From Granulicella rosea (GTDB taxonomy: Bacteria; Acidobacteriota; Terriglobia; Terriglobales; Acidobacteriaceae): 64,000 nucleotides of DNA. Both the position numbers and the translations under genes were made by a program. Each line of letters starts with the position of its first letter. The first letter of the stretch is position 1. Below, piece by piece: positions 43,528-52,148 of this stretch. The notes under the pieces were generated by a model. It did no database searches, was not told where the DNA came from, and saw only the letters and a program-made list of their open reading frames with translations. The stretch covers positions 124,001-188,000 of the forward strand of contig NZ_FZOU01000004.1 in the NCBI RefSeq assembly GCF_900188085.1, given 5' to 3'.

Positions 43528-43836
43528 ATGGCAGCCGAACGCGAGAAGATCTACGAGTGCGAAGTGAAGCGGCGGCGAGTCAAGGCCGGGGGCGGGTACG
43601 AGCCGTTCTGGAAGGTGAAGCCGGTCGCCGATGCGCTGGTCGACGCCGATACCGAGTTTCGTTGCAAGGACTGTCACGGCGCGGTCAAGCTGCTGGGCAA
43701 GACGAACAAGCCCGGCTCGCCGGCCTATGTGGAGCACAAGCTGCCCGAGGACTCCGCGGTTTGCGCGAACGGCTTGCTGTTTCGCAAGGCGACCGACGGT
43801 CGCGAGCCTGGCGTTTCGGCCCATCCAGTCGAATAA
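43528..43836 (+). CDS. Small zinc-finger-like protein, copy 1 of a tandem duplication
   Basis: 102 residues, beginning 5 bases after tldD. Starts MAAEREKIYECEVKRRRVKA and contains FRCKDCHGAVKL, then YVEHK and AVCANG. The C-x2-C...H...C order would allow zinc binding. It is clearly paralogous to the gene at 43934: lengths are equal and most residues, including the whole RRRV..GGYEPFWKVKPVA.AL block, match. No known family recognised. Close linkage to tldD suggests co-expression. Confidence 0.8.
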   Translation: MAAEREKIYECEVKRRRVKAGGGYEPFWKVKPVADALVDADTEFRCKDCHGAVKLLGKTNKPGSPAYVEHKLPEDSAVCANGLLFRKATDGREPGVSAHPVE

Positions 43837-43933
43837 ATTTCAATTTCAAGACGGTACGACTGCACTGCACGCGCGTTACGATCTGCACCTGAGACCCGCC
43901 CAACCGGACGAGCAAGCATTGAGGATCAAGACC

Positions 43934-44242
43934 ATGGCAAGCGAACGCGAGAGATTCTACGAGTGCGAAGTGAAACGCCGCAGGGTACGCGCCAAGGGCG
44001 GGTATGAACCCTTCTGGAAGGTGAAGCCGGTCGCCGAGGCGCTGATTGACGCGGACACCGAATTCCGCTGCAAGGACTGCGGCGGCGCGGTGAAGCTCTT
44101 CAAACGCGCGACCGCGGGAGCCGTAGCGCCCTATATCGAACACAAGCTGCGCGTGGACTCGGAGTACTGCCCGTCGGGTATGTACTTCCTGCAGGCAACG
44201 GACGGGCGCGCGGCGCGTGCTTCGGCAAATCCGGTGCGTTAG
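43934..44242 (+). CDS. Small zinc-finger-like protein, copy 2 of a tandem duplication
   Basis: 102 residues. It aligns end to end with the gene at 43528 (start MASERERFYECEVKRRRVRA, CKDCGG, YIEHK, YCPSG). The putative zinc ligands are all kept, while the linker LGKTNKPGSP is changed to FKRATAGAVA. Keeping of the cysteines in both copies shows both are under selection. Copy 2 lies 97 bases after copy 1 and 8 bases before a dispersed repeat. Confidence 0.8.
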   Translation: MASERERFYECEVKRRRVRAKGGYEPFWKVKPVAEALIDADTEFRCKDCGGAVKLFKRATAGAVAPYIEHKLRVDSEYCPSGMYFLQATDGRAARASANPVR

Positions 44243-44249
44243 CCTTTTG

Positions 44250-44330
44250 TTGTCATCCTTCGCGAAGCGGAGGATCTGCTTTTCAAACGATCGTTCGCAG
44301 AGCCTTTTTCAACGGGGCTTTGCGAACGAT
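44250..44330. repeat. Dispersed repeat copy followed by a hairpin upstream of pmbA
   Basis: The copy at 44250-44283 begins TTGTCATCCTTCGCGAAGCG and ends GGATCTGCTTTT. Directly after it, ATCGTTCGCAGAGCC (44290-44304) can pair with GGCTTTGCGAACGAT (44316-44330) in a 15-base stem with one G-U pair. The hairpin ends 20 bases before the pmbA start and could limit or tune its expression. Confidence 0.7.
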
Positions 44331-44350
44331 TCTTCCATGAAGGAAAAGAA

Positions 44351-45733
44351 ATGCCGACCGACGTACTGCAATCGACCGACCTGAAGACCCTCGCCACCGA
44401 AGCCCTCGAACGCGCCATGCGCGCTGGCGCCACCGATGCGGAGGCCGTCTGCTCCGAGGGGGATGAGTTCTCCGCGCTCGTCCGGCTGGGGCAGGTGGAG
44501 ACGCTGAAGGAGTCCGGCTCGCGCGCCATCGGGCTGCGGGTCTTCATCGGCCAGCGCACGGCGAGCACCTCGTCGTCGGACCTCTCGCCCGAGGGCATTG
44601 CGAAGCTGGTCGAAGGCGCGGTGATGCTGGCGAAGATCACCAGCGAGGACCCCTTTGCCGGGCTGCCGGAGACGCATGAGTTCGGCCAGTTGCAGGGCGA
44701 CCTGGGGCTCTACTTCGAGGATGTAAACGAGCAGCCGCCGGCCGAGCGCATCGAGATCGCCCGCCGTTGCGAGGCGGCGGCGATGGCTTTCGACACGCGC
44801 ATCCAGAACTCCGGCGGCGGCGACTTCGACACCGCGACCGGGCACAAGGTGCTGGTCAACTCGCGCGGCTTCGTGGGCGAGTACCGGCGATCGTACTGCG
44901 GCTTTTCGGCGGCGCCGATCGCGGTGGACGCCGCGGGCAAGATGCAGCGGAACTACTGGTATTCGAGCTCAAGGACCATGCGGCTGCTTGAAGATCCCGA
45001 GGAGATCGGCCGTGAGGCGGCGCGCCGGACGCTCCGCCGCATGGGCGCCAGGCAGGTGAAGACGCAGCGCGCGCCGGTGGTGCTGTCGCCCGAGATCGCG
45101 CGGTCGATCATCGGCAACATCTTCGAGGCGGCGAACGGCGACGCGATCTACCGGCATGCGACGTTCTTTGACGGCATGCTGGGCGAGCGCGTGGCGGGCG
45201 AAAACGTAACGGTAGTCGATGACGGCACGGTCGTCCGCAACGGCATCGGCGGCTTCGGCACAACGCCCTTCGACGGCGAGGGCCTGCCGACGCGCCGGAC
45301 GGTGCTGGTCGAAAACGGCATTCTGAAGAGCTACGTGCTGAACAGCTACACGGCGCGCAAGCTGGGGTTGAAGTCGACCGGCAATGCGTCGCGCGGGCTG
45401 GCGGGCAATCCGGGGATCGGCGCGCACAACTTCTATCTCGAACCCGGCACGCTGACGCCGGAGGCGATCATCGGCGACGTGAAGCAGGGTCTGTACGTGA
45501 CGGAGACGATGGGCTTTGGCGTCAATCTGGTCACCGGCGACTACAGCCAGGGCGCGAGCGGCATCTGGATCGAGAACGGCGAGCTGACGTATCCCGTTGA
45601 GGAGATTACGATCGCCGGGAATCTGAAGGATATGTACAAGAATATTTCGGCGATCGGGAACGACCTGGTCTTCCGCAGCGCGGCGGCCGCGCCTACGCTG
45701 CGGATCGATGGGATGATGATCGCGGGGGCGTAG
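44351..45733 (+). CDS. pmbA: TldE/PmbA protein, partner of TldD
   Basis: 460 residues. Homologous to TldD along its length but without the HExxxH site (the matching region reads IIGNIFEAANGDAIYRHATF). Further signatures are GAGATDAEAVCSEGDE-like start (RAGATDAEAVCSEG), NSRGFVGEYRRSYCGFSA, GLPTRRTVLVENGILKSYVL and GASGIWIENGELTYPV. With TldD it forms the shell of the peptidase. AAGGA lies upstream of the ATG. Confidence 0.95.
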   Translation: MPTDVLQSTDLKTLATEALERAMRAGATDAEAVCSEGDEFSALVRLGQVETLKESGSRAIGLRVFIGQRTASTSSSDLSPEGIAKLVEGAVMLAKITSEDPFAGLPETHEFGQLQGDLGLYFEDVNEQPPAERIEIARRCEAAAMAFDTRIQNSGGGDFDTATGHKVLVNSRGFVGEYRRSYCGFSAAPIAVDAAGKMQRNYWYSSSRTMRLLEDPEEIGREAARRTLRRMGARQVKTQRAPVVLSPEIARSIIGNIFEAANGDAIYRHATFFDGMLGERVAGENVTVVDDGTVVRNGIGGFGTTPFDGEGLPTRRTVLVENGILKSYVLNSYTARKLGLKSTGNASRGLAGNPGIGAHNFYLEPGTLTPEAIIGDVKQGLYVTETMGFGVNLVTGDYSQGASGIWIENGELTYPVEEITIAGNLKDMYKNISAIGNDLVFRSAAAAPTLRIDGMMIAGA

Positions 45734-45761
45734 GTGCTTGCCTTTGCTGTTGTCGTTCTTG

Positions 45762-45840
45762 TTGTCATCCTCGAAGAGGATCTTCTTTCCTTCCACAGAA
45801 GCAGAGGGCGTAAAGCAGATTCCCTTCGGGAATGACAACA
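45762..45840. repeat. Facing diverged copies of the dispersed repeat
   Basis: The left copy is 45762-45788 (TTGTCATCCTCGAAGAGGAT, then CTTCTTT) and the right copy 45814-45840 (AGCAGATTCCCTTCGGGAAT, then GACAACA). The cores differ in sequence but each remains palindromic (ATCCTC-GA-AGAGGAT; ATTCCC-TTC-GGGAAT), showing compensating change that preserves pairing. They lie between pmbA and the UvrC-like gene. Confidence 0.7.
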
Positions 45841-45874
45841 AGAAAAGCACCCGTGTAGCCGGTAGAATCGTCCA

Positions 45875-47290
45875 GTGGCGACGGCCTTTCAATTCGAGCA
45901 TCGGGTCGCGTTTGAGCCGGACCGGGCGGCGGAGATTCTGCGCGAGGTGCCTGCGGTTCCCGGCGTCTTCGCGCTGCGTGGCGCGCGGGAGACGGACGAG
46001 CCTTACCTGACGCGCACGGCCGATCTGCGGCGGAGGATGGTGCGGTTGCTGGCGCCGCCGGAGTCGCAGTCCAAGCGGCTGAACCTGCGGGATCGGGTTG
46101 CAACCATTGAATACTGCGTGACAGGGTCGGAGTTCGAGTCGACGCTGGTCCTCTATCACGCGGCCTCGGCGATCTTCGGCTATGCGGAGGCGCGTCGCCG
46201 GCTTCGGCTGCATACGCCTTATTTTCTGCGATTTACGGCGGAGAATGCACACCCGCGAGTGTATTCGACCAACAAGCTTTCGAAACGAACGCTGGCGACG
46301 ACCTATGGTCCCTTCCCTTCGCGGGCGGCGGCGGAGCGGTACTGCGACGCGGTGCTGGACCTGTTCAAGCTGCGGCGCTGCTGGGAGGAGTTGGAGGTCA
46401 GCCCCGAGCATCCGGGCTGCGCGTATGGCGAGATGAAACGCTGCATGGCGCCCTGCAACCAGACCTGTTCGGCGGAGGAATATGCCGCCGAGGCGCGGGC
46501 GGTGCAGGCGTTCTTCGAGACGCATGGCGAGTCCATGCTGGTGGAGATTGCGCGGGAGCGCGACACGGCCTCGGCCGATATGGAGTTTGAAAAAGCGGCT
46601 GCGGCGCATGCGCAGTACACGCGGGTGAAGGCGGCGGCCTCATTGGCAGACGAGCTCGTCAGGCCGATCCCGGAGCTGCGCGCGGTGATCGTACAGCCGG
46701 CGGCGAAGGACGAGGATCAGAAAGACCAGCCGGATCAGGCGGCGATGTTTCTGCTGCAGGGCGGATGTCTGGCGGGTCCGGCGCGGCTTTCGACACTGGG
46801 AGTTCGCGCGGTCAAAGAGCAGACGAGTGTGGGGAGTTCGTTGTTCGCGCAGCCGTTGATGTTGCAGGCGGTGCCGCTCTCCGGAGAGCCAGTGACGGCA
46901 AGCGAGTCGCCGGAGGTTCGCGCGGCGGGGGTGGTGGCTTCGCTCGAGGATCGTCTCCGCTCCGCCCATGTCTCAGAGCCTGTCGATGTGGCTTTGCTGA
47001 GCGATCACCTTTCGCTGCTGCGGCGATGGTACTACCGGCCAGAGAAGCAGCGGACGGGCGAGGTCTTTCTGCCGAATCCAGACGGCGGCTGGCCGTTGCG
47101 GCGAATTCTGAACGGCGCGGCGCGCGTGGTGCTGGGTGCGCCGAAGGAAATGGCCGACACGCAGCGGGACGCGGTGGCGGCGGCCAAGGTGAAGATACTG
47201 CACGAGGGACGGCCGGATGTGGAAAGAGTTGTGCCCGTTGTGAAGCGCGGACGGCGCCCGAAGGCGTCTCCGCTTCAGACGCCTGAATGA
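45875..47290 (+). CDS. UvrC-like protein with degenerate GIY-YIG domain
   Basis: 471 residues. Residues 25-60 align with the UvrC GIY-YIG domain, but GVY is GVF and YVG is YLT in PGVFALRGARETDEPYLTRT, so the catalytic Tyr is doubtful. CAYGEMKRCMAPCNQTCSAEEY near residue 190 matches the UvrC 'CLxxxIKRCxAPC' cluster-binding segment, and DMEFEKAAAAHAQYTRVKAA near 235 is a UVR motif for UvrB contact. The UvrC RNase H endonuclease and (HhH)2 domains are absent. It could be a Cho-like incision helper or a regulatory relative. The codon usage and GC are like the neighbours. Confidence 0.8.
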   Translation: MATAFQFEHRVAFEPDRAAEILREVPAVPGVFALRGARETDEPYLTRTADLRRRMVRLLAPPESQSKRLNLRDRVATIEYCVTGSEFESTLVLYHAASAIFGYAEARRRLRLHTPYFLRFTAENAHPRVYSTNKLSKRTLATTYGPFPSRAAAERYCDAVLDLFKLRRCWEELEVSPEHPGCAYGEMKRCMAPCNQTCSAEEYAAEARAVQAFFETHGESMLVEIARERDTASADMEFEKAAAAHAQYTRVKAAASLADELVRPIPELRAVIVQPAAKDEDQKDQPDQAAMFLLQGGCLAGPARLSTLGVRAVKEQTSVGSSLFAQPLMLQAVPLSGEPVTASESPEVRAAGVVASLEDRLRSAHVSEPVDVALLSDHLSLLRRWYYRPEKQRTGEVFLPNPDGGWPLRRILNGAARVVLGAPKEMADTQRDAVAAAKVKILHEGRPDVERVVPVVKRGRRPKASPLQTPE

Positions 47291-47353
47291 TCGAACCCTG
47301 CCTCTGCTGATCGCGTATGGGACGCTGGCGGCGACCCATACGCGGGTCGAAGA

Positions 47354-48919
47354 TCAGGGCGTGTGCTGGCGGATGACGGCGAGAACCTCCTCGGCGGCTT
47401 CAACCGGTCCTTCGGGTTTGGGGATCTGGGCTCCGGCGGCCAGCAGCGCATGGGCGACGGCGGGATAGTCGCCCTTGTCGCGCAGCCAACTGTTCATCGA
47501 GCCATGCAGCGTCCAGCCGAGCGGGCTGCCGCCATGCTCGGCCTCGAAGACGTTGACCGGCGCGTTGTACGCGAGCAGGTCGCGGACCATGGCAAGATTA
47601 CCGTGCCAGGCGGCGTAGTGCAGCGCGGTCTGGTTGTTTTCGAGCCGCGCGTCCGCGGGCCAGCCAAGCGCGAGCAGTTGAGCCAGAGCGCGTGTATTGC
47701 CCCGCACGGCGATGCCGACTAGACGGCGTGCCGCGGCCGGGGTGAGCTTCGCACAAAGCGTGGGGTGATGTTGGACGATGCGTTCGACGAGTGGTTCGTC
47801 TCCCACCTCGGCCGCCTGCGCGAGCCGCAGCCAGAGCGGGCTGCGCTGCATCAGCAGGTCGTAGACCGCCGTATGGCCGAACTGGTGGGCGAGCATCTGC
47901 GGCGACTTCGTCCAGCCGAAGCCGAAGAAGTAGATGCAGCCGCCAGATTTGGGATCGCGCTTGGGGAAGAAGCGCTCGCTCACCGTCATGCGGACGCACT
48001 CGGGGTCTTCGTTGAGGATGGCTTCGACCCGAGCGAGATCCCCGAGGGCCGAGAGCATGAGCAGGTCGGTCTGGGCGCCGCGCTCGACGAGGTAGCGCGC
48101 GACCATGTGGCCGCCGCCGGCCTCCCGGTAGCGCGGCATGCCGTCGCCGGGGTCGGCGATCGAGACCTGGTACTGCGCGGCGGTGGATTCATGGTCGATG
48201 TCGCGCGCGTCGAGCTCCGCGCCATGGTCGAGGAGCAGGGCCGCAATCTCGACCGTGGCGGCGAAGTGGAGCGGAAGCTGGCCGTCGCCGCCGCGTGCGT
48301 GGACGAGCTGCGGGTCGGCGGCCAGCAGCTCGCGGACTCGGTCGATCAGGCCGAGCCGCGATGCGGCGTGGATGTCCACCGTGGCGCCCCGCGCGATCAG
48401 CCATGCCGAGAGCTCCGGGTTGGCGAAGTCGAGCGCACCGAAGCTGCCGGCCCACCAGCGGGTGCGCTGGTCGATGCTGGCGCCGGCTTCGAGCAGAGCC
48501 TCGACGATCTCGCGGCTCTGGCGCATGGCGGCGAAGACGAGGGCAGGCGTGTCGAAGCTGAGGCCGGGCAGCGGCTCATCGAGCGTGGCGCGCAGTTGCG
48601 GATGACGCGCGAGGACCTGGCGCACGAGCTTCGCGTCGAGCGCCTTGAGCGCGGCGGCGAGGGCGGCGGCGGGGTCTTCCGAGGCGACCTCGACATGCAG
48701 CTTGAGCGCGGGCCAGGTGGCAAAGCCGTACTCGCGTGCGATGACGTGGAGCGCATCGGCGAGCTTCGGCAGCGGGGACGCGATACCGCAGGCGGCAAAG
48801 CGCGCGATCGCAAGGGCGTCGGCGGCGAGGCCTTCACGCTGCAGCGTGCGGGCCTGATGCTTGAGATGTTCGAGGCTGGGGCGTGCGGGCAATTCCCGCA
48901 GAGACGGTTCTGAAGACAT
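47354..48919 (-). CDS. Ankyrin-repeat protein
   Basis: 521 residues. The N-terminus LPARPSLEHLKHQARTLQRE with the later YGFATWPALKLHVE is a module often found before ankyrin repeats in soil bacteria. About six to eight ankyrin repeats follow from residue 100 to 500; clear ones include EIVEALLEAGASIDQRT, ELSAWLIARGATVDIHAA, LPLHFAATVEIAALLLDHGA and NQTALHYAAWHGNLAMVRDL. No signal peptide or enzyme domain is visible, so it is probably a cytosolic protein-binding scaffold. Partner unknown. Confidence 0.88.
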   Translation of the reverse strand: MSSEPSLRELPARPSLEHLKHQARTLQREGLAADALAIARFAACGIASPLPKLADALHVIAREYGFATWPALKLHVEVASEDPAAALAAALKALDAKLVRQVLARHPQLRATLDEPLPGLSFDTPALVFAAMRQSREIVEALLEAGASIDQRTRWWAGSFGALDFANPELSAWLIARGATVDIHAASRLGLIDRVRELLAADPQLVHARGGDGQLPLHFAATVEIAALLLDHGAELDARDIDHESTAAQYQVSIADPGDGMPRYREAGGGHMVARYLVERGAQTDLLMLSALGDLARVEAILNEDPECVRMTVSERFFPKRDPKSGGCIYFFGFGWTKSPQMLAHQFGHTAVYDLLMQRSPLWLRLAQAAEVGDEPLVERIVQHHPTLCAKLTPAAARRLVGIAVRGNTRALAQLLALGWPADARLENNQTALHYAAWHGNLAMVRDLLAYNAPVNVFEAEHGGSPLGWTLHGSMNSWLRDKGDYPAVAHALLAAGAQIPKPEGPVEAAEEVLAVIRQHTP

Positions 48920-49118
48920 GGCTCACTCCTTCTTTAGAGCCCGCGATCCGCTTCGCCGGGCGAGAAGAGAGTGGGTTATGGTCGTTCGAAGGAGCAAAGG
49001 TGGGATGATCCCTTTCCGCGGACGGGGTGCACCCTTGGTGTGCGAAATCCATGGTATCAGCACCCCATTCCACATGCGATGAAAGATTCAAAGTCCCGCC
49101 CTCTCAAGGCAAGCCCGG

Positions 49119-49883
49119 TTAGAGCTTCGTTCCGCCGTCCACGGGGATGCTGGCGCCGGTGATCCAGCGTGCGCCATCGGACGCAAGGAAGGCGACGACA
49201 TCGGCGACATCCTCGGGCTTGCCCAGCCGCTTCAGCGCCTGCATGCCGAGGGCGACGTTTCTTCCCGCTTCGGTCTTGGTGAAGTTCGACATGTCGGTGT
49301 CGATGACGCCGGGCGCGACGGCGTTGACGCGAATGCCCTTGGGCCCAAGGATCGCAGCCCAGTTCCTGACCAGGGTTTCGAGGGCGCCCTTGGTCGAGGC
49401 GTAGGCAAGAATCGATGGGTTTTCAAGCGCGGGGACGCCCACCACCGAGCCGGCCACGACAGAGGTGATCGCGACGATGTTCGAGCCTTCGCCCAGTAAC
49501 GGCAGCAGCTCCTGCACGAGGAAGAACGGGCCTTTTACGTTGGTGGCGTAGAGCGTATCGAGGTCCTCGGGCTTGTAGTCGGCGAGGCGCGCGGACTTGC
49601 TGACGCCGGCGTTCGCAACCAGTATGTCCAGCCGGTCGCCGACGATCGACCGCACGCTGCCTGCGAGCAGGCCCGGCCCCTCGGCGGCCGCAAGATCCGC
49701 CTGCACAGCGTCGGCCCGTCGCCCGCTGCCGCGAATCTCGGCGACGACGGCCTCGGCCTCTTCGGCGGAACGGCCGTAGTGAACCAGTACATGAGCGCCG
49801 GCATGGGCCAGGGCCAGCGCGGTGGCGCGGCCGATGCCCCGCGACGCTCCCGTGACAAGCGCAGTTTTACCTTCGAGCGTCAT
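49119..49883 (-). CDS. Short-chain dehydrogenase/reductase (SDR)
   Basis: 254 residues from ATG 49883; the longer frame upstream has no homology. Classical SDR features: TGASRGIG (NADP-binding) near residue 11, NAG near 88, ITSVVAGS, the catalytic YASTK near 160, and PGVIDTDM. A short linker separates it from the second SDR gene upstream. The two SDRs share only family-level similarity. Substrate unknown; a fabG-like 3-ketoacyl reductase role is possible, but no fatty-acid gene is nearby. Confidence 0.9.
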   Translation of the reverse strand: MTLEGKTALVTGASRGIGRATALALAHAGAHVLVHYGRSAEEAEAVVAEIRGSGRRADAVQADLAAAEGPGLLAGSVRSIVGDRLDILVANAGVSKSARLADYKPEDLDTLYATNVKGPFFLVQELLPLLGEGSNIVAITSVVAGSVVGVPALENPSILAYASTKGALETLVRNWAAILGPKGIRVNAVAPGVIDTDMSNFTKTEAGRNVALGMQALKRLGKPEDVADVVAFLASDGARWITGASIPVDGGTKL

Positions 49884-49977
49884 CGTGTTCCCCCCTTTTT
49901 CGTACGTTGCAAAACGATTTGAAATTCTCGTGGAGAGCCAGCCACTCGCCGCTGGCTCTCCACCCAGGCGGCGACAG

Positions 49978-50718
49978 CTAGGCGTTTGTACCGCCGTCCA
50001 CGGTGAGGTTCGTACCGGTGATGTAAGAGGCCGCGGGGCTGGCGACGAACGCGACCAGAGCCGCCACTTCATCGACGTGACCATAACGGCCAAGCGAGGT
50101 TGCCGCCTTCTGGGATACAGCCCAGTCGCCGTCGGCGGGGTTCAGATCGGTGTCGATCGGCCCGGGCTGCACGTTGTTCACCGTGATGCCGGTGGCGCCG
50201 ATCTCGCGGGCCAGACCCTGGGTGAACATCTTCACCGCGCCCTTGGTGGCCGAGTAGGAGACCAGCCCCGGCGCGATCACCCGCTCGCCGACGCACGAGC
50301 CGATCATGATGATACGGCCGCCGCTCTTCAGGTGCTTCAACGCCTGCTGCGTGGCGACCAGAACGCCACGGATGTTGAGGTTGAGCACATGCTCGATGTC
50401 CTCCTCGGTGGTCTCGGCGAAGGGCTTCGGGATGGCGGTGCCGGCGTTGTTGACGAGGATGTCGAGCTGGCCGAAGGTCTTGACCGTCTCCTCGACCGCG
50501 GCGCGGACCGCTGCCGTATCGCCGCCGTCGGCCTTGATGGCGATGGCTTTGGCGCCGGTCTGCTTGATCGCTTCGACGACCGCCGAGGCGGAGGTTGCGT
50601 CCTTGGCATAGGTGATGGCGACGCTGGCCCCATCCGCCGCAAGACGTTTTGCGATCGCTGCGCCAATACCGCGTGAACCACCGGTGACGAGTGCGACTTT
50701 ATTCGTGAGCTCAGACAT
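49978..50718 (-). CDS. Short-chain dehydrogenase/reductase (SDR)
   Basis: 246 residues. TGGSRGIG near residue 12, NNAG near 90, IGSCVGER, catalytic YSATK near 155, and GPIDTDLNP. The basic residues after the glycine motif suggest NADP. It precedes the other SDR gene on the same strand by 94 bases. Closely spaced SDR pairs of this type are often found among stress-induced or xenobiotic-responsive genes, but nothing in the sequence shows the inducer. Confidence 0.9.
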   Translation of the reverse strand: MSELTNKVALVTGGSRGIGAAIAKRLAADGASVAITYAKDATSASAVVEAIKQTGAKAIAIKADGGDTAAVRAAVEETVKTFGQLDILVNNAGTAIPKPFAETTEEDIEHVLNLNIRGVLVATQQALKHLKSGGRIIMIGSCVGERVIAPGLVSYSATKGAVKMFTQGLAREIGATGITVNNVQPGPIDTDLNPADGDWAVSQKAATSLGRYGHVDEVAALVAFVASPAASYITGTNLTVDGGTNA

Positions 50719-51032
50719 ACGTTCTCCTTTTCAATGTTTGAAAGAGCGATCCATGGCCGTGAGAGCAGATCCGCATTCGATACCGGAGCCTGAGACTCGA
50801 ACGAGTGCGGCGGTTCGGAGTTGTGACCGGTTCCAAGGAAAACACGTCTTCCCGGATCGAAACAGACTCTGGAGGACTCGGAGAATCTCGCTCAATAGGG
50901 CCAGCCGGTTGCAGTTCGCTCCTTTAGAACAAGCAAAACAGGCAAAAGCTAAAGCAGATCCTTCGCTTCGCTCAGGAGGACAAGCATTTTGGGTTGCTGG
51001 ATAACCCGCTCTAATCCTCCAGATCCCCCACG
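50719..51032. other. Intergenic region with one dispersed repeat and a small tandem duplication
   Basis: 314 bases between two minus-strand genes. One copy of the dispersed repeat lies at 50953-50984 (AGCAGATCCTTCGCTTCGCT, then CAGGAGGACAA). TCCTCCAGATCC occurs at 51015-51026 and again at 51037-51048, inside the end of the kinase gene; this 22-base duplication repeats the last codons and stop of that gene. I see no coding region. Confidence 0.6.
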
Positions 51033-51890
51033 CTAGTCCTCCAGATCCTTTGTCCGGAAGAGGTCCAGGAAGCGCCTCCATTCAGCACGCGCGCGGGACG
51101 GATAGGCGAGCCGGGATGCGATATACGCCTGCACGATCGTTCCCGAGCCGGGGCTGCTCAGCACGCGATAGGCAGCTCCAATCCTTGCGGCGCGCTCCTC
51201 CATTCTCTGCATGCCCCGGTGGTTCTCCACGCCGCTGCCGGAGAGGATTTTGCTGTCGATGCCTACGCCGTCGTCGCTGACGGCCAGCCGCAGGTTGTCG
51301 GGCCGATAGTCGATCGCTGCCTCGATCAGGCGGGCGTGGGCGTGGCGGTACGCGTTATCGAGAGCCTCGCGGCCAAGTTGATAGAGCTCTTCGCAGACGT
51401 GCGGGTTCAGGTCTCGCGGTTGACCGCGCACGACAAGCCGGAACTCCGGCGCGGGGTGGTGAGCGAACTCATTCGCCGCCGCCTCCAACTGAACCGCCAG
51501 ATCGTGCGCGTGGCGCGGCCGTACGCGGAGATTGGATACCAGCGCCCTTCCCTGCAACATCACGCCGTCGGACTGCGCCAGCGCGCCTTCGAGAGCCGAC
51601 CGGGTGGGATCGCCCTCGGGCAGTCTCCGGCAGGCCGATTGAATGCTGAGCAACAGGCCCTGAATTCCCTGGAAGAAGCTGTCGTGAAGATCGCGCGCCA
51701 TCCGCTCCCGCTCCGCGAATCGCGCGTAGAGACGCGCCTGAACCTTTGCGATCTCCCGCCGGACGCGCCGCAGATAGAGCAGCCACAGGCCCACAAGAAA
51801 CAGCAACGCCAGCAACGCCTTGAAGCGCCAGCTCAGCAGAGAAAAGGCGAGCAGGATTCTCGTTGCGATCGTCGCACAGCGCCTCAACAT
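51033..51890 (-). CDS. Truncated NarL-type sensor histidine kinase
   Basis: 285 residues. One transmembrane helix (KALLALLFLVGLWLLYL) at residues 24-40, a HisKA_3 phospho-acceptor His69 in RMARDLHDSFFQGIQGLLL and a HATPase domain (REALDNAYRHAHA; SDDGVGID; GMQRMEERAARIG). The large propeller sensor and Y_Y_Y domain found in the related full-length kinase at 53063 are missing. It may be a natural short kinase or a gene that lost its 5' part. It is divergent from the NarL-type regulator, its likely partner. Confidence 0.88.
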   Translation of the reverse strand: MLRRCATIATRILLAFSLLSWRFKALLALLFLVGLWLLYLRRVRREIAKVQARLYARFAERERMARDLHDSFFQGIQGLLLSIQSACRRLPEGDPTRSALEGALAQSDGVMLQGRALVSNLRVRPRHAHDLAVQLEAAANEFAHHPAPEFRLVVRGQPRDLNPHVCEELYQLGREALDNAYRHAHARLIEAAIDYRPDNLRLAVSDDGVGIDSKILSGSGVENHRGMQRMEERAARIGAAYRVLSSPGSGTIVQAYIASRLAYPSRARAEWRRFLDLFRTKDLED

Positions 51891-52148
51891 GGATCACCCT
51901 CGCGGCTTGCAGGTAGAGAGTTCAGCGGAGAGGCTCGATACCCCGCACACGCGCTCCCCTGCCTTCAGGCGAGTCAGGTCAGGCTACTGGCGGGGGAATG
52001 TTTCAACAATGCTCGATTGGAACTGCCGAAGATAGCCCTTTTGGAGGGGTTCCGCTTGCCGATTCCGAGCTATCATCGAAGGCACTTAGAGGTAATCATC
52101 AAGTTGCAAGAAGACCGGTGCGCCGGTCCGATTGTCCGGGAGGGTTCA

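Noticed and set aside
43528..44242. RiPP precursor peptides processed by TldD/E
   Set aside because: The proteins are 102 residues long, lack a leader/core division, and are conserved along the full length including putative zinc ligands. A link to TldD/E is kept only as a question.
49119..50718. A fatty-acid synthesis (fabG) cluster from the two SDR genes
   Set aside because: No other fab gene is near, and the SDR motifs alone cannot tell the substrate.
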